Shown: positions 44,923-56,934, counted from the stretch's first letter. The stretch: 64,000 bases of DNA from Pseudanabaena sp. PCC 6802 (GCF_000332175.1 NZ_KB235914.1:565966-629965); one strand, 5' to 3'. Notes: generated from the sequence alone by a model not told the origin. Made by a program: numbers and translations.

Positions 44923-46227
44923 TCAATGCTTTGCCATCGCCTCCTCTCTTTCTAATAAAAGATTGCCGATATCGAATAGAATCTGTACCGTGCCGCGATA
45001 GCCCACAGTACAGCGCTGGCCGTTGCCCAAGCGATCGTGGATGGGTATGCCCATTCGATACAATGGGATATCTAGCCTTCGCGATATCTCCGCACCGTGC
45101 GAATTAGTAATCAGCAAATCCGCTCCTGCCGCCAGATCCTCAAAATCTCCCAAATCGCCAACAGTAACTGTTTCTATTGGGAGTTTTTCGAGTAAGGGCG
45201 ATCGCGTTGGCACGATGGCAGTCTGAATTTTTGCTCCCATCGAAGTCAGCCAGTGGGTCATGGTCGCAAGCTGGTCTGATTCCAGTGCCAGAGCTACGCG
45301 CTTGCGACCAAAATAGAAGTGCGCGTCCAGCATGGCATCTTGCAGTTGGCGGCGCTGGCGACAGTATTTCTCAGGCACGCCGATCTGATTCAGTCGTAAT
45401 AACTGCGCGATCAGATTATCCGTCGCTTCCAATCCCGTTAGCTGCGACAGCACCTCGTAGGGCGTGCCAAACCGTTGTTGCAGGATTTCCGCTGCGGGTC
45501 GCATGCTATCGCCCAGTGCCAGCGTAAATGCCGACTGTCCCAAACTGCGAAGTTGAGCCAGAGTCGTGCCGCCCGTGGTCGTCGCGCTGAAGTTTTCGCC
45601 TAAATGACCGTCTAAGGAACCGGACAGATCGGGAACTACAACAGGCACGAGACCGAAGTCCGTCACGATATCTTTGATTTCCTGGAGATCGCCAGGGGTA
45701 AATTGAGAGCCTGCTAGAATCGACACCTGACCGTGATTAATTTCTCCTGCCTCGGGCAGCGATCGCACCATGCTTTCTACAGCAGCGGCGAAACCTTCTT
45801 GCAACGCCCCTTTAAAGTCGGGTGTAGAAACGAAGATAATTGGTAGCTCGTCTAACTCGGGGTGGCGACCGCGAATGCTCTTCAATATGCCATCCATGTC
45901 ATCGCCTCTCGTCTCCGTCAGTCCGGTCGTACACAAACCGATGATTTCCGGTTTCGCCTTGGCAACTAGAGTTAGAATAGCTTGCTCGATATTATCTTCG
46001 CCGCCCAGGATAGTCGTTACTTCCGTCATGGCGGTAGTAGACATGGGAATTGCTTCGCGGAAGTGCCGCACCAGGGTTACTTTAGCGAAGGCAGTACACC
46101 CTTGCGAGCCATGAAACAGCGGCATCATACCTTTTAATCCCAAGAATGCCAGAGAAGCTCCCAGGGGTTGGCTGAGTTTGAGCGGATTAATAGCAACTGA
46201 CTTTTTGTGACTGGTAACTGTAGCCAT
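44923..46227 (-). CDS. nifN: nitrogenase FeMo-cofactor scaffold subunit NifN
   Basis: 434 residues from ATG 46227, which overlaps the nifE stop as TAATG. Homologous to NifK: ALAFLGLKGMMPLFHGSQGC-type motif (HGSQGCTAFAKVTLVRHFRE) and IIGLCTTGLTETRGDDMDG. NifEN is the scaffold on which the FeMo-cofactor is completed before transfer to NifDK. An upstream in-frame start would lie inside nifE and is rejected. Confidence 0.96.
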   Translation of the reverse strand: MATVTSHKKSVAINPLKLSQPLGASLAFLGLKGMMPLFHGSQGCTAFAKVTLVRHFREAIPMSTTAMTEVTTILGGEDNIEQAILTLVAKAKPEIIGLCTTGLTETRGDDMDGILKSIRGRHPELDELPIIFVSTPDFKGALQEGFAAAVESMVRSLPEAGEINHGQVSILAGSQFTPGDLQEIKDIVTDFGLVPVVVPDLSGSLDGHLGENFSATTTGGTTLAQLRSLGQSAFTLALGDSMRPAAEILQQRFGTPYEVLSQLTGLEATDNLIAQLLRLNQIGVPEKYCRQRRQLQDAMLDAHFYFGRKRVALALESDQLATMTHWLTSMGAKIQTAIVPTRSPLLEKLPIETVTVGDLGDFEDLAAGADLLITNSHGAEISRRLDIPLYRMGIPIHDRLGNGQRCTVGYRGTVQILFDIGNLLLEREEAMAKH

Positions 46228-47609
46228 TAGACCGCCTCCTGTTCCCACGGTGCTGGTTTGCGAACTTGTGCCCATATGGGGCTATAGAGAGCCTCGTCGA
46301 GTTCTCTCGCCATCTCCACCATGCCAGCATAGCCAGCGTAGGGATGGTGGCGTTCTTGATTGATGTCGAGGAAAGGAATGCGTGCTTTCAGGGCGGTATA
46401 CTGGTTGCGACCGCCAGCGATCAGCATATCGGCTTTGGTCTGTGCCACCACTCGCAATAGCTCTTGGGCGTTGCCTTTTTCCATCATGATGCCGTCTTTG
46501 CCTAGCAACTCTCGAATGCGAGCTTTGTCTTCTTCCGTACTTTTCTTGGTACTGGTAGCCACCACTTCCATACCCAGATCCTTCGCGGCTGAGATAATCG
46601 ACCAGCTTTTGACACCACCCGTATACAGTACCACTCGCTTGCCTTTGAGTCTGGCTCGATAGGGAGCTAAAGCGCGATCGAGGGCAGCCTCTTCCTCTGC
46701 GATCAACTGCTCCGTGCGTGCTTGCAAATCGGCATCGCCAAGTTTTAGGGCGATATTGCGCAGACAGCGATTCATATCTTCAACACCGTAGAATGACTCT
46801 TCGATGTAGGGAATGCCGTAGCGTTCTTCCATCTTCCTCGCCATATTGATCAGCGCTTTCGAGCAGATCATAATATTGAGTTTGGCACGATGGGAAGCGC
46901 AAATGTCCCGATAGCGCCCGTCCCCAGTGATTTTTGCCAGTACGCGAATGCCCAGCTTCTCAAACAAGGGCAGGACGCTCCACATTTCTCCCGCAATGTT
47001 GTATTCGCCAATCAGGTTGATGTCGTAGGGGGTGGTAAATTCAGGTTCGACAGTACCTACAACGTATTCCAGTAGCGCTTCCCCACCAACGCGGTTGCCC
47101 AGGTTTTTGCTCCCAATAAAGCCTGGAGAATTCACGGGAATGACAGGAATGCCTGTTTTCTGAGCCGCAGCCTGACAAACCGCATCCAGATCGTCACCGA
47201 TCAAGGCTGTAACGCAGGTGGAATAGACGAATACGGCACTGGGTTGATATCGCTCCTGCACTTCCAGAATACTCTTGTACAGTTTCTTTTCACCGCCAAA
47301 GATAACGTCGTTCTCGCTCAAATCTGTCGTGAATCCCATCTTATACAGGTGAGACCCGGACGAGAGACTACCCCGACTGCCCCAGGAATTCCCCGCACAG
47401 GCGATCGGACCGTGGACTAAATGCGCGGCATCTGTAATCGGAACCAGAGCAATAGAAGCGCCATCGAAAGCGCAGCCACCCTGTGCGGCACCAGGTTGAG
47501 CCTGCTGTTGGCAAGCCTTATTCTTTTTGCCGCCTTCATGCTTGTGGTGATTGTGCGAACAACCTGGCTCTGTGAGTAATTCCTTAATCTTTCCTGCGGT
47601 CATTTTCAT
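46227..47609 (-). CDS. nifE: nitrogenase FeMo-cofactor scaffold subunit NifE
   Basis: 460 residues. Homologous to Nif[38 protein letters not shown] and the [20 protein letters not shown] domain. An N-terminal segment is rich in His, Cys and Gln ([20 protein letters not shown]). This metal-binding-looking lead is longer than in many NifE proteins. Forms NifEN with the next gene. Confidence 0.96.
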   Translation of the reverse strand: MKMTAGKIKELLTEPGCSHNHHKHEGGKKNKACQQQAQPGAAQGGCAFDGASIALVPITDAAHLVHGPIACAGNSWGSRGSLSSGSHLYKMGFTTDLSENDVIFGGEKKLYKSILEVQERYQPSAVFVYSTCVTALIGDDLDAVCQAAAQKTGIPVIPVNSPGFIGSKNLGNRVGGEALLEYVVGTVEPEFTTPYDINLIGEYNIAGEMWSVLPLFEKLGIRVLAKITGDGRYRDICASHRAKLNIMICSKALINMARKMEERYGIPYIEESFYGVEDMNRCLRNIALKLGDADLQARTEQLIAEEEAALDRALAPYRARLKGKRVVLYTGGVKSWSIISAAKDLGMEVVATSTKKSTEEDKARIRELLGKDGIMMEKGNAQELLRVVAQTKADMLIAGGRNQYTALKARIPFLDINQERHHPYAGYAGMVEMARELDEALYSPIWAQVRKPAPWEQEAV

Positions 47610-47635
47610 GGCTACTAGTTCCAGTTAGTTACGAG

Positions 47636-47953
47636 TTAAGTGATGTATTGCGTAACATTCTCTCCACATTCCTCTGAGAGATAGGTTATGCTGCGCAGGC
47701 GCAACGCCACAACTTCTTCATAAAGGGGATTAATCCGGCAAAGAGCTGGGATATGAATCGTACGACCGAATATGCTAACGTCCCTTTCAAAGGGGCAACG
47801 AGAAGGGACGATCTGACAAATCAGGCGGGCAGTTTTTGCATCCTTAATTGCTATACCATTCATCCAATTGCGTATGGGGAATAGAGGATCGCGGATTGCT
47901 TCGATTACCTGAGGCAATCGGTATTGGAACTGTAAGAGAGGGATATCTGCCAT
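47636..47953 (-). CDS. Mo-dependent nitrogenase C-terminal-domain protein
   Basis: 105 residues from ATG 47953. The central segment CPFERDVSIFGRTIHIPALC followed by NPLYEEVVALRLRSITYLSE matches the domain called Mo-dependent nitrogenase C-terminus, found in cyanobacteria as a separate small protein and often near nifK/nifE. Function unknown. It starts after a spacer of 227 bp behind nifK in which I see no other gene. Confidence 0.85.
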   Translation of the reverse strand: MADIPLLQFQYRLPQVIEAIRDPLFPIRNWMNGIAIKDAKTARLICQIVPSRCPFERDVSIFGRTIHIPALCRINPLYEEVVALRLRSITYLSEECGENVTQYIT

Positions 47954-48180
47954 AGGGAGAACCTCCAAGAAAGGTGAAGGTTGGACTCGCTTTGCATCTC
48001 ACGTCTGGGAGTAATACCACCCACTCTTGGGAAGAGCATATACCGATTGGCTTCGCGATATAAGCTAGTGTCAGCGTTATCGCAGAGAATGGGTGGGTAG
48101 GTGCAAACGGAGATGCGTAAAGAGCAAGAATAGCGGATGAAGGACGAGCGACGTAACATCCTCCATCCCTATCTATCTCG

Positions 48181-49716
48181 CTAGCGAATTAGATCGTAGG
48201 AGATATCTGTTTTTGCTGGCACGATCGTTTTGCGATCTAGCTCTTCCAGTATCGTGTTGATAGTCCAGTTAAGCAGGTTGATCGCGCCTTGATACCCAAG
48301 CGTGGGATAGCGATGCAGGTGATGGCGATCGAAGATGGGATAGCCAATCCGCGCTAGGGGTGTATGGGTATCGCGCCATAGGTACTTACCGTAGGAGTTA
48401 CCGATCAGCAGATCCACAGGCTCGGTAAACATGAGCGATCGCATGTGCCACAGATCCTTACCACCCCAGACAGTTGCACCCTGACCGTAAGGACTGGATG
48501 CCAACAGAGCCTTCGCTTCTGCTTCAAACTCAGGGTTGGAATTTGTAACCACAATGTGTACTGGCTCTCCTCCCAATTCCAGCAGGAAACTCAACAGACC
48601 CATGACCAGGTCGGGATCGCCGTAAAGGGCAATGCGTTTGCCGTGAATCCATGCCTGAGAATCGGTCATGGCATCTATTGCTTTACCCCGTTCGATTTCC
48701 AGTTCGCGTGGAATTGGCTTGCCAGTCAACTCTGACAGGGCGGTTAAAAATTCATCGGTACCGCGAATGCCAAAGGGGCGATATACGGCAGTCTTCTGCC
48801 CCCACTCTTTATTGATATAATCCCGAGTCTTGGTGGTGGAGTAGCTTTGCAAGGCGATCGTTGCCTCAGCATTGATCGAATCTGCTGCCTCTTCCAAGGT
48901 TGTATTTCCCTGGTACATGATAAACTCACCTTCGTTGGGCGAATCGAATGTCGTCGAGTTTTCTGCCAGGATGGTGTTATCTATACCAAACAGCGACAGA
49001 ATCCTCTTTAACTCGCGATTATTGTTGACGTAGGTGTCAAAACCAGGAATGAAGTTCAACTTGCCGTTGGTTGTCTCTTTCTTTTTACCTTCCGTGAGCG
49101 TTGTGAGAATGCCCTTCAGCATATTGTCGTAACCCGTGATGTGGGAGCCGACAAAGCTAGGTGTATGGGCGAAGGGAACTGGAAAGTCTTCAGGAATCGA
49201 TCCTTTCTCCTTCGAGGTCTTGATAAAGGCGCTCAAGTCGTCGCCGATGACCTCAGCCATGCATGTAGTGCACATGGCAATCATCTTGGGCTTGTAGAGG
49301 CTGTAGGCATTTGCCAAGCCATCAATCATATTTTGTAGCCCGCCGAATACCGCCGCATCTTCAGTCATGGAAGAAGAAACTGCCGAGAAAGGCTCCTTAA
49401 AGTGGCGGGTTAGATGGGTGCGGAAGTAGGCAACACAGCCCTGCGAACCATGTACGAAGGGTAGCGTTCCTTCAAAACCGGAGGCGGCAAAGATTGCTCC
49501 CAGGGGCTGACAGGCTTTAGCTGGGTTGATGGTTAAGGCTTCGCGAGCAAAATTCTTTTCGCGATAGTCCCAACCCTTTGTCCATTCTGCTACCCGTGCT
49601 ATTTCTTCTGGGCTGTGCTTGGCTTCAAACTCCTTCTTGACCTCAAATAGTTCCTGATACTCTGGTTGATGGAAGAGGTCGACGTGATCCTTGATCTTTT
49701 CTACATTCTGAGCCAT
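48181..49716 (-). CDS. nifK: nitrogenase MoFe protein beta subunit
   Basis: 511 residues from ATG 49716, which matches the family N-terminus ([20 protein letters not shown]); the upstream frame extension is repeat R2c. P-cluster ligands are in [32 protein letters not shown] and [12 protein letters not shown]. The beta subunit carries half of the P-cluster. It is separated from nifD by 207 bp, longer than usual, because of the R2 repeat. Confidence 0.98.
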   Translation of the reverse strand: MAQNVEKIKDHVDLFHQPEYQELFEVKKEFEAKHSPEEIARVAEWTKGWDYREKNFAREALTINPAKACQPLGAIFAASGFEGTLPFVHGSQGCVAYFRTHLTRHFKEPFSAVSSSMTEDAAVFGGLQNMIDGLANAYSLYKPKMIAMCTTCMAEVIGDDLSAFIKTSKEKGSIPEDFPVPFAHTPSFVGSHITGYDNMLKGILTTLTEGKKKETTNGKLNFIPGFDTYVNNNRELKRILSLFGIDNTILAENSTTFDSPNEGEFIMYQGNTTLEEAADSINAEATIALQSYSTTKTRDYINKEWGQKTAVYRPFGIRGTDEFLTALSELTGKPIPRELEIERGKAIDAMTDSQAWIHGKRIALYGDPDLVMGLLSFLLELGGEPVHIVVTNSNPEFEAEAKALLASSPYGQGATVWGGKDLWHMRSLMFTEPVDLLIGNSYGKYLWRDTHTPLARIGYPIFDRHHLHRYPTLGYQGAINLLNWTINTILEELDRKTIVPAKTDISYDLIR

Positions 49717-49754
49717 GGTTTTTCTCCATTCATAAATTTTGGCGATCGCGCTAA

Positions 49755-49859
49755 TAGCACTTTTCGGTTGTGAAGGGTGTTTATGGGGCGAAGGGATAGA
49801 ATCCCTTCTTAAGGGCATAGCCTCCAATAACCCCTGCTTTTCAGGTTGAAAACTGCTAT
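49755..49859 (+). repeat. MITE-like repeat R2, copy c, between nifD and nifK
   Basis: 105 bp. Starts ATAGCACTTTTCGGTTGTGA and ends GTTGAAAACTGCTAT, with an inverted pair AAGGGATAGAATCCCTT inside. It is the most diverged member, and would form a hairpin in the nifD-nifK mRNA. Confidence 0.7.
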
Positions 49860-49923
49860 GGAAGCAAGGAAGAGGTAAAGAATGAACTAGAATTTTCTCT
49901 GCCGCCCCTTGCCTCCAAGCTCT

Positions 49924-51390
49924 CTATGCGGCTGCTTCGGCTTTCTTCCACGGAGCCTTGACCAAACCCCAGGTAGGGCTGTTCAGGGCTAAATCCATAT
50001 CCCTGGCGAAGATGGCAAAACCATCGTAGCCGTGATAAGGGCCGGAATAATCCCAGGAGTGCATCTGGCGGAATGGTAGAGCCATCTTTTGGAAGACGTA
50101 CTTTTCTTTAATGCCAGCAGCAATCAGGTCTGGTTTCAGTTTCTTGGCGAAATCTTCAAATTCGTAACCAGAAACGTCATCGTAAATGATCGTGCCATCA
50201 TCTACGTATTCGGCAGTGCGCTTGTAGTCGTCATTGTGCCCAAATTCGTAACCAGTTCCAATCACCTTCATCCCTAAGTCCTTAAAGGCTGGGATGACGT
50301 GACGCGGGCGCAAGCCACCAACCATCAACATCACGGTCTTGCCTTCCAAACGAGGGAGATACTTGGCAATGATGGCATCACTCTGGGCTTGGTATTTAGC
50401 AATTACTCGTTCGGCTCCTTCTTGGATCTTCTCGTCAAATTTAGCGGCGATCGCTCGCAGTGACTCTGCAATGTGAGTAGGCCCGAAGAAGTTAAACTCC
50501 AACCAGGGAATACCGTAGGTTTCCTCCATGTGACGGCAGATGTAATTCATCGACCGATAGCAGTGGATGAGGTTGAGTTTCACCTGCGGTGTAAGTAGCA
50601 CTTCGTTTAGAGTGCCATCACCTGAGAATTGTGACACGACGCGCAATCCCATTTCTTCCAGCAAGATGCGAGAAGACCAGGCATCACCACCGATATTATA
50701 ATCGCCGATTACTGCTACGTCGTAGGGGCCAGGTTCAAAGTTGAGCGATCCGTCTTTTGCCATTTTATCGGCGATCGGAAGTACCCAGTCGCGCACCGTG
50801 TCGTTAGCAATGTGGTGTCCGAGCGATTGGGAAACACCACGGAAACCTTCACAACGTACGGGTACGACGGGCTTGCCAATTTCTTTGCTGGCTTTCTTGG
50901 ATACAGCTTCGATATCATCGCCGATCAGACCAACGGGACATTCTGATTCAATTGTGATGCCTTTGTTGAGAGGGAAGAGTTCTTCCATTTCGATAAGCAG
51001 CTTAGCTAGTTTCTTATCGCCGCCAAAGACAATGTCGCGTTCTTGGAAGTCAGAGGTAAATTGCATCGTACCGAATGTATCAACGCCTGTGGTGCCGATG
51101 TAGTAGTTGCGACGACCAGACCAGGAGTAGTAGCCACATCCCACAGGTCCGTGACTGAGGTGAATCATGTCTTTAACAGGCCCCCAAACCACACCTTTCG
51201 CACCAGCGTAGGCACAGCCACGGGTAGTCATCACGCCTGGCAGCGATTTGATATTGGACTTAACACCACAGTCGGATTTTCCCTCTTCATAGACGTTCAG
51301 GTGCTTTTCTCGCTTCTTAGCACTCTTCTCAGGATAAGCCTCTAAGACTTCCTTAATAACCGCTTTCTTTTCATCAATATTCAATGTCAT
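49924..51390 (-). CDS. nifD: nitrogenase MoFe protein alpha subunit
   Basis: 488 residues, full-length. P-cluster and FeMo-cofactor motifs: [71 protein letters not shown] (FeMo-co Cys), and the C-terminal [20 protein letters not shown] (His ligand). The gene is continuous: no xisA-type excision element interrupts it, unlike in many heterocystous strains. Confidence 0.98.
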   Translation of the reverse strand: MTLNIDEKKAVIKEVLEAYPEKSAKKREKHLNVYEEGKSDCGVKSNIKSLPGVMTTRGCAYAGAKGVVWGPVKDMIHLSHGPVGCGYYSWSGRRNYYIGTTGVDTFGTMQFTSDFQERDIVFGGDKKLAKLLIEMEELFPLNKGITIESECPVGLIGDDIEAVSKKASKEIGKPVVPVRCEGFRGVSQSLGHHIANDTVRDWVLPIADKMAKDGSLNFEPGPYDVAVIGDYNIGGDAWSSRILLEEMGLRVVSQFSGDGTLNEVLLTPQVKLNLIHCYRSMNYICRHMEETYGIPWLEFNFFGPTHIAESLRAIAAKFDEKIQEGAERVIAKYQAQSDAIIAKYLPRLEGKTVMLMVGGLRPRHVIPAFKDLGMKVIGTGYEFGHNDDYKRTAEYVDDGTIIYDDVSGYEFEDFAKKLKPDLIAAGIKEKYVFQKMALPFRQMHSWDYSGPYHGYDGFAIFARDMDLALNSPTWGLVKAPWKKAEAAA

Positions 51391-51425
51391 AGCTTCCTCT
51401 CCGATTGATATAACTGAGGGGCAGG

Positions 51426-51450
51426 GGGTGGGCTATAATACAGCCCACCC
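51426..51450 (-). promoter_or_regulatory. hairpin between nifH and nifD
   Basis: A perfect 9-bp stem (GGGTGGGCT and AGCCCACCC) around ATAATAC, 22 bases past the nifH stop. Hairpins here can stabilise the abundant nifH message or partially terminate; no U-run follows. Confidence 0.55.
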
Positions 51451-51471
51451 GAGTGGGAATACAGTACTTAC

Positions 51472-52407
<936 letters not shown>

Positions 52408-52486
52408 CTAGTGATTCGCCGTCGCTCTTAATACGAATCTCACATTACTTCCATTGTTTTGATACTGGCGGCGATCGCTCGCCACA

Positions 52487-52503
52487 CAACCCAGGTTGGG
52501 TTG
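52487..52503 (-). promoter_or_regulatory. small hairpin in the nifU-nifH spacer
   Basis: CAACCC, loop AGGTT, GGGTTG, about 45 bases beyond the nifU stop on the minus strand; next to it is GGCG-GCGATCGC-TCGCC. Possible transcript end or processing site before nifH. Confidence 0.35.
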
Positions 52504-52548
52504 AACTAAAAGTAATAGGTTTCATAATAATCAAGGTAGTGAATGAAT

Positions 52549-53469
52549 TTAAACAGCTTCAACTACTAGAGTGGGCAGGACTCGCTCCTGCAATCGAGCT
52601 TCGATCGCGCCTTTCAGAGTTGCCGTGCTGCTAGGACAGGAACCACAGGCACCTTTGAGAATCACTTTGACGCGATCGCCCTCTACATCGTAGAGTTCCA
52701 CATCGCCACCATCGGCAACCAGGAGAGGACGCACTTCCTCTTGTATGACCTTCTGGATCAGAGAGATCTTCTGGATTGTGGTTAGAGGAGGCGCAACTCT
52801 GGTTAGAACTGCTCCCTCACCTTCTTTCTCTGCTCTATAGGCCACAGTTAGATTCTGCCTTTCTTGCTCTATCTGTAATGACTCCATCTGCACTGCTGCA
52901 ATTAGATCGTCAATATCAGCCAGGCAAGATCCGCAACCTCCACCTGCTTTGACATAATTTGTCACCTGCTCGGCAACAGTCAGGTTGTTCTCTGCAATAA
53001 CGCGCTTAATCTTAGTTTCGCTAATGCCAAAGCAGGTACAGACCAGGGCACCATCATCGTCCTCATGGGTATCGAGAGGGATGCCGCGATAGGTAAAGAT
53101 CGCTGCTTCCAAAGCTTCCTGTCCCATCACCGAACAGTGCATTTTCTCTTCTGGCAATCCGCCTAAAGCTTCAGCTATTTGCCGATTTGTGATTTTGAGG
53201 GCTTCATCCAAGGTTTTGCCTTTCACTAATTCGGTTAGAGCGGAAGAGGACGCGATCGCGCTAGCACAGCCAAAGGTTTGAAAGCGCGCGTCGAGAATGA
53301 TGTTTGTGGCTTCATCAACTTTAAGGTGCAATCTGAGCGCATCGCCGCAGGCTATGCTACCCACCTCGCCAGTTACGATTTTTACGCCAGATTCGGGTTC
53401 TCCCTCGAACAACCCCTGGTTTTTGGGATTGTAGAAGAAATCCATTACTTTCTCAGTATAGTCCCACAT
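52549..53469 (-). CDS. nifU: nitrogenase Fe-S cluster scaffold NifU
   Basis: 306 residues with all three NifU domains: an IscU-like N-domain (DYTEKVMDFFYNPKNQG, FQTFGCASAIASSSAL, MHCSVMGQEAL), a central [2Fe-2S] domain (CTCFGISETKIKRVI ... GGGCGSC) and a C-terminal Nfu domain (KGACGSCPSSTATLKGAIE). It assembles clusters with sulfur from NifS for NifH and NifB. The order nifS-nifU-nifH is standard. Confidence 0.97.
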   Translation of the reverse strand: MWDYTEKVMDFFYNPKNQGLFEGEPESGVKIVTGEVGSIACGDALRLHLKVDEATNIILDARFQTFGCASAIASSSALTELVKGKTLDEALKITNRQIAEALGGLPEEKMHCSVMGQEALEAAIFTYRGIPLDTHEDDDGALVCTCFGISETKIKRVIAENNLTVAEQVTNYVKAGGGCGSCLADIDDLIAAVQMESLQIEQERQNLTVAYRAEKEGEGAVLTRVAPPLTTIQKISLIQKVIQEEVRPLLVADGGDVELYDVEGDRVKVILKGACGSCPSSTATLKGAIEARLQERVLPTLVVEAV

Positions 53470-53592
53470 AATTCAATTCACCAGTTATCAGTTTATTAGT
53501 TATCAGTTATTCAGTAGTTGTTTGTTCGCGATCGGGGATGAGATTCAGCGATTTGAGTTGCTTTAATTTTTTCACCGATCGCTGGTTGCCAT

Positions 53593-54792
53593 TTACTGGA
53601 GTACTAGAGCTTGCCCTCGATCTTGCAGCCACTCTGCTTCATCGCTATTGAATGGAGAGAGGGCGCGCAGGCGATCGACGATCTGAGGCATCACCTCTAA
53701 GACTGTATCGATCTCTTCGGCTGTGGTATAGCGAGAGAGACTGAAACGAATAGAACCATGCAGGATGGTGTATGGCAATCCCAATGCTCTGAGGACGTGG
53801 GAAGGCTCTAGAGAACCCGAAGTACAAGCTGAACCAGAAGAAGCACAGATCCGGTATTTATCTAGCGACAGCAGTACTGCTTCTCCTTCAATATACTTGA
53901 AGCCAATGTTGGTAGTATTTGGCAGTCTCTGCGTGGGATGCCCGTTAACCTGACAGTTAGGAATGGTAGCGAGAAGACCTTGTTCGAGGCGATCGCGCAA
54001 CCTTCCTTCGCGATCGATATCCCAGAGATAGGAAGTTGCCAGTTCTGCTGCTTTACCCAAAGCAACGATACCCGCAACGTTCTCCGTACCTGCTCTTCTA
54101 CCTCTCTCCTGATGGCCGCCTACAAGTAGGGGACGGAATCTCACACCACGGCGCAAGTACAGAGCCCCAATACCTTTAGGAGCGTGGAGCTTGTGGCCTG
54201 AAAACGCTAGTATATCAACCGTACTGGTTTTCATGTCCAGGGGGATTTTCCCTACTGCCTGCACGGCATCGACATGAAAGAGGATGCCGCGTTCTTTGAC
54301 TATTTGCCCTACTTGCTCGATGGGAAAAATCACACCTGTTTCATTGTTGGCGTACATGATGGAAACGAGAGCAGTATTTCCCGTGAGGGAGGCTTCTAGC
54401 TCTGCTAAATCTAGCTGTCCTTTCTCATCTACTGAGAGATAGGTGACAGTATAGCCCTGCTTTTCTAGAAGCTTGCAGAGATTGAGTACGGAAGCGTGCT
54501 CCACTTGTGTGGTTACAATATGTCGCTTGTTGGGATTAGCAGCTAATGCAGCGCGAATCGCGGCATTATTGCTTTCCGAACCGCAACTGGTAAACACGAT
54601 CTCCGATGGTTCGGCACCGATGAGAGCTGCAACCTGAGATCGCGCCTCACTCACTACTCGACCAACTTGCCCACCGAAGGTATGCATGCTGGAAGGATTG
54701 CCATAGTAACGGATCAAGTACGGCAACATTGCCTCTAGTACGTCATCGTCCACTCTCGTAGTGGCGTTGTTATCGAGATAAATCACGCTCAT
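53593..54792 (-). CDS. nifS: cysteine desulfurase NifS
   Basis: 399 residues, class V aminotransferase fold. The opening is VIYLDNNATTRVDDDVLEAM, the PLP lysine lies in LAFSGHKLHAPKGIGALYLR, and the active cysteine is in CASSGSACTSGSLEPSHVL. It supplies persulfide sulfur to NifU. It is 36 bases beyond fdxN and 123 bases before nifU; the latter spacer has three TTATCAGTT repeats. Confidence 0.97.
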   Translation of the reverse strand: MSVIYLDNNATTRVDDDVLEAMLPYLIRYYGNPSSMHTFGGQVGRVVSEARSQVAALIGAEPSEIVFTSCGSESNNAAIRAALAANPNKRHIVTTQVEHASVLNLCKLLEKQGYTVTYLSVDEKGQLDLAELEASLTGNTALVSIMYANNETGVIFPIEQVGQIVKERGILFHVDAVQAVGKIPLDMKTSTVDILAFSGHKLHAPKGIGALYLRRGVRFRPLLVGGHQERGRRAGTENVAGIVALGKAAELATSYLWDIDREGRLRDRLEQGLLATIPNCQVNGHPTQRLPNTTNIGFKYIEGEAVLLSLDKYRICASSGSACTSGSLEPSHVLRALGLPYTILHGSIRFSLSRYTTAEEIDTVLEVMPQIVDRLRALSPFNSDEAEWLQDRGQALVLQ

Positions 54793-54828
54793 GCTTGCAC
54801 CTCTGTATTAGTGGCTTTGTAGTTCGTG

Positions 54829-55146
54829 TTAGACTGCCGGTTGTTGGATCGTTCTGAGTCTTTTCACCAGGCGAGCGTAGGTAGTAAACCATGATTCCCA
54901 ATAGTCATTGGAGTCCCTGGGATAGATGTCCTGGTTGGGAATGATGTTTTCATCATCGAAGATGGAAACACAGCGATCGCCACTGAGAAATGCCGACCCG
55001 CACATCCGTACAGCACTGCCCTTGCAACCATTACAAAGTTCGCGATCGATACAATAGTGATGGTTAAACCGTTTGATAGCTTGGGTGGGACATTGCGCTT
55101 GACAGCTTTCCCAAGAGATGTACTGATTCCTAGTCGTGTAAGGCAT
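54829..55146 (-). CDS. fdxN: FdxN-type ferredoxin with missing cluster cysteines
   Basis: 105 residues in the fdxN position between nifB and nifS. The first cluster motif, normally C..C..C...CP, reads YISWESCQAQCP: the first two cysteines are Tyr9 and Trp12, and only Cys15 and Cys19 remain. The second, LCNGCKGSAVRMC, keeps Cys38, Cys41 and Cys49 but lacks the fourth at the expected spot. Extra cysteines are Cys32 and Cys59. A C-terminal extension of about 40 residues (DIYPRDSNDYWESWFTTYAR) is also unusual. It is clearly FdxN-derived, but two complete [4Fe-4S] clusters seem impossible. Confidence 0.8.
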   Translation of the reverse strand: MPYTTRNQYISWESCQAQCPTQAIKRFNHHYCIDRELCNGCKGSAVRMCGSAFLSGDRCVSIFDDENIIPNQDIYPRDSNDYWESWFTTYARLVKRLRTIQQPAV

Positions 55147-55167
55147 GACTAAACTCCTTTTAGCTCT

Positions 55168-56679
55168 TTACAGATCCTGTAGTTGTTCCTTCAAAAGTCG
55201 ATCTTGTTCTAGATCTTGCAGAAACTGTTCGTAGAAATCGCGAGCAGCTTTTTCAATTACGTCGTAGGCTTCGACCGGCTCTAGTCCTGCTGCCCGCAAT
55301 TCTGTCTGCGGACAACTGCCAATCTTGGAAGCTATGACAGCCCGACAATCAGAGATTGTCTTAATGATATTTTCTAGAGTTGCTTCCTCTCCATATCCAC
55401 TTTGGCAATAGTGGTCGACCTTACGGTGCCCGACAAAACGAATATTATTGACATCCACTTCGTAGATTTGGAATTCTTTAGCGTGACCGAAGTGCTGGTT
55501 GACGATACCGCCGCCTTTTGTCGCCACTGCCACCATGATTTTGGGACTGTTCTCTGTTGCAGAGCGATCGCCCGATCCTCTTTTTGCTTTGGCTTTGACA
55601 GACTTCAGATCGTCTTTAAACTGCTCAATACCAGCATGAACCTCTTTACGCACTTCAACGTCGTATTCAGGAGCCATCTCCATGAATTTCTCTTTGGTAA
55701 ATTCTTGACTGCGGTCTTCTCCTAACAGTCCCACTGCATCTGCGCGGCACTGGCGACAGTGACGCATCATATTCATATTGCCCGAGCAACTGTCTTGCAA
55801 TTCCTTTAGCTCTTTTGGCGTAGGTCCTCGTTGTCCAGTAAGGCCAAAGTGAGTGCCGTGCTCTGGAGCAGAAATTAGAGGCATGATGTTGTGGAGGAAA
55901 GCACCGTGCGAACGAATTACTTCATTGACTTCAGCCAGGTGCTTGTCGTTGATGCCCGGAATCATTACCGAGTTAACTTTGCAAAGGATATCTGCCTCTT
56001 TAAGGGCTTGCAATCCTTCCATTTGACGTTCGTGGAGAATTTTAGCAGCTTCTACACCCGTATGGCGTTTGCGATTGAAGCGCACCCAAGGGTAGATCTT
56101 TGCACCAATCTCCGGATCTACCATATTGATCGTGATCGTAACGTGATCGACATTTAGTTGTTTGATCCGATCTACGTGGTCGGTTAGTGCCAGGCCATTT
56201 GTTGATAGGCACAGCTTGATATCTGGTGCTTTATCTGCAATTAGTTCAAAGGTGCGGAAAGTTTTTTCGGGATTAGCCAGTGGGTCTCCAGGGCCAGCAA
56301 TACCTAAGACGCTCATTTGAGGAATTTTGCCGGCAATTACCAATACTTTATGAGCCGCTTCTTCTGGAGTTAAAAGCTCGCTCACAACTCCAGGACGACT
56401 TTCGTTCGCGCAGTCATATTTGCGGTTGCAGTAATTGCACTGAATATTACAAGCCGGTGCGACAGCAACGTGCATGCGAGCGTAGTGATGATGGGCTTCT
56501 TCGCTATAGCATGGATGTTTTGCAATCCGCTCTTTTAGTCTTTCATCTAGCCCTTCTGTTTTAGTGCCGCAGCCTGAAGAGGCACAACCGCTGGTTTTCT
56601 TCTCAGCTTCAGTTGAAGATACGTTTATGCCAGACTTTGCTAGCAAATCTAGCGCTGATGTTTTTTCTGTAGCTTGCAT
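55168..56679 (-). CDS. nifB: nitrogenase cofactor biosynthesis radical SAM protein NifB
   Basis: 503 residues from ATG 56679 ([20 protein letters not shown]). The radical-SAM triad [14 protein letters not shown] is at about residue 75-90, preceded by [21 protein letters not shown] NifX-like cofactor-binding domain forms the C-terminus ([20 protein letters not shown]). NifB makes NifB-co, the carbide-containing 8Fe core. It is the first gene of the leftward nif transcript. A longer reading frame to 56739 is not favoured. Confidence 0.97.
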   Translation of the reverse strand: MQATEKTSALDLLAKSGINVSSTEAEKKTSGCASSGCGTKTEGLDERLKERIAKHPCYSEEAHHHYARMHVAVAPACNIQCNYCNRKYDCANESRPGVVSELLTPEEAAHKVLVIAGKIPQMSVLGIAGPGDPLANPEKTFRTFELIADKAPDIKLCLSTNGLALTDHVDRIKQLNVDHVTITINMVDPEIGAKIYPWVRFNRKRHTGVEAAKILHERQMEGLQALKEADILCKVNSVMIPGINDKHLAEVNEVIRSHGAFLHNIMPLISAPEHGTHFGLTGQRGPTPKELKELQDSCSGNMNMMRHCRQCRADAVGLLGEDRSQEFTKEKFMEMAPEYDVEVRKEVHAGIEQFKDDLKSVKAKAKRGSGDRSATENSPKIMVAVATKGGGIVNQHFGHAKEFQIYEVDVNNIRFVGHRKVDHYCQSGYGEEATLENIIKTISDCRAVIASKIGSCPQTELRAAGLEPVEAYDVIEKAARDFYEQFLQDLEQDRLLKEQLQDL

Positions 56680-56934
56680 TGAATTCCCTTGAGTAATGTG
56701 GACGACACCGCAGTGATGCAAGTGAGGGCATCTAAACACTTCAGCTACCAGGACGCAATTGAATATTGTTCTGTATTGAAGACTAAGTGTTCGAGCGGCT
56801 TGTTAAGTAGGTTATATCAGTAGGCCAATGAAGGGAATTTCCAAGAGCGCAAATCAGAGTTATTGATATATTAAGGATGTACTCAATAGATAAAATCTTT
56901 GACCTGCAAGCATTCCAAAAATATTTTGGGATAA

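Noticed and set aside
47905-48159. 84-codon frame upstream of the Mo-nitrogenase C-terminal-domain gene
   Set aside because: Overlaps the real gene in another frame, composition unlike a protein, no start signal.
49717-49827. N-terminal extension of NifK
   Set aside because: It would translate repeat R2c; [15 protein letters not shown] at 49716 is the conserved start.
49924-51390. Excision element in nifD (xisA type)
   Set aside because: The nifD frame is continuous and full-length; no recombinase gene lies in the nif cluster.
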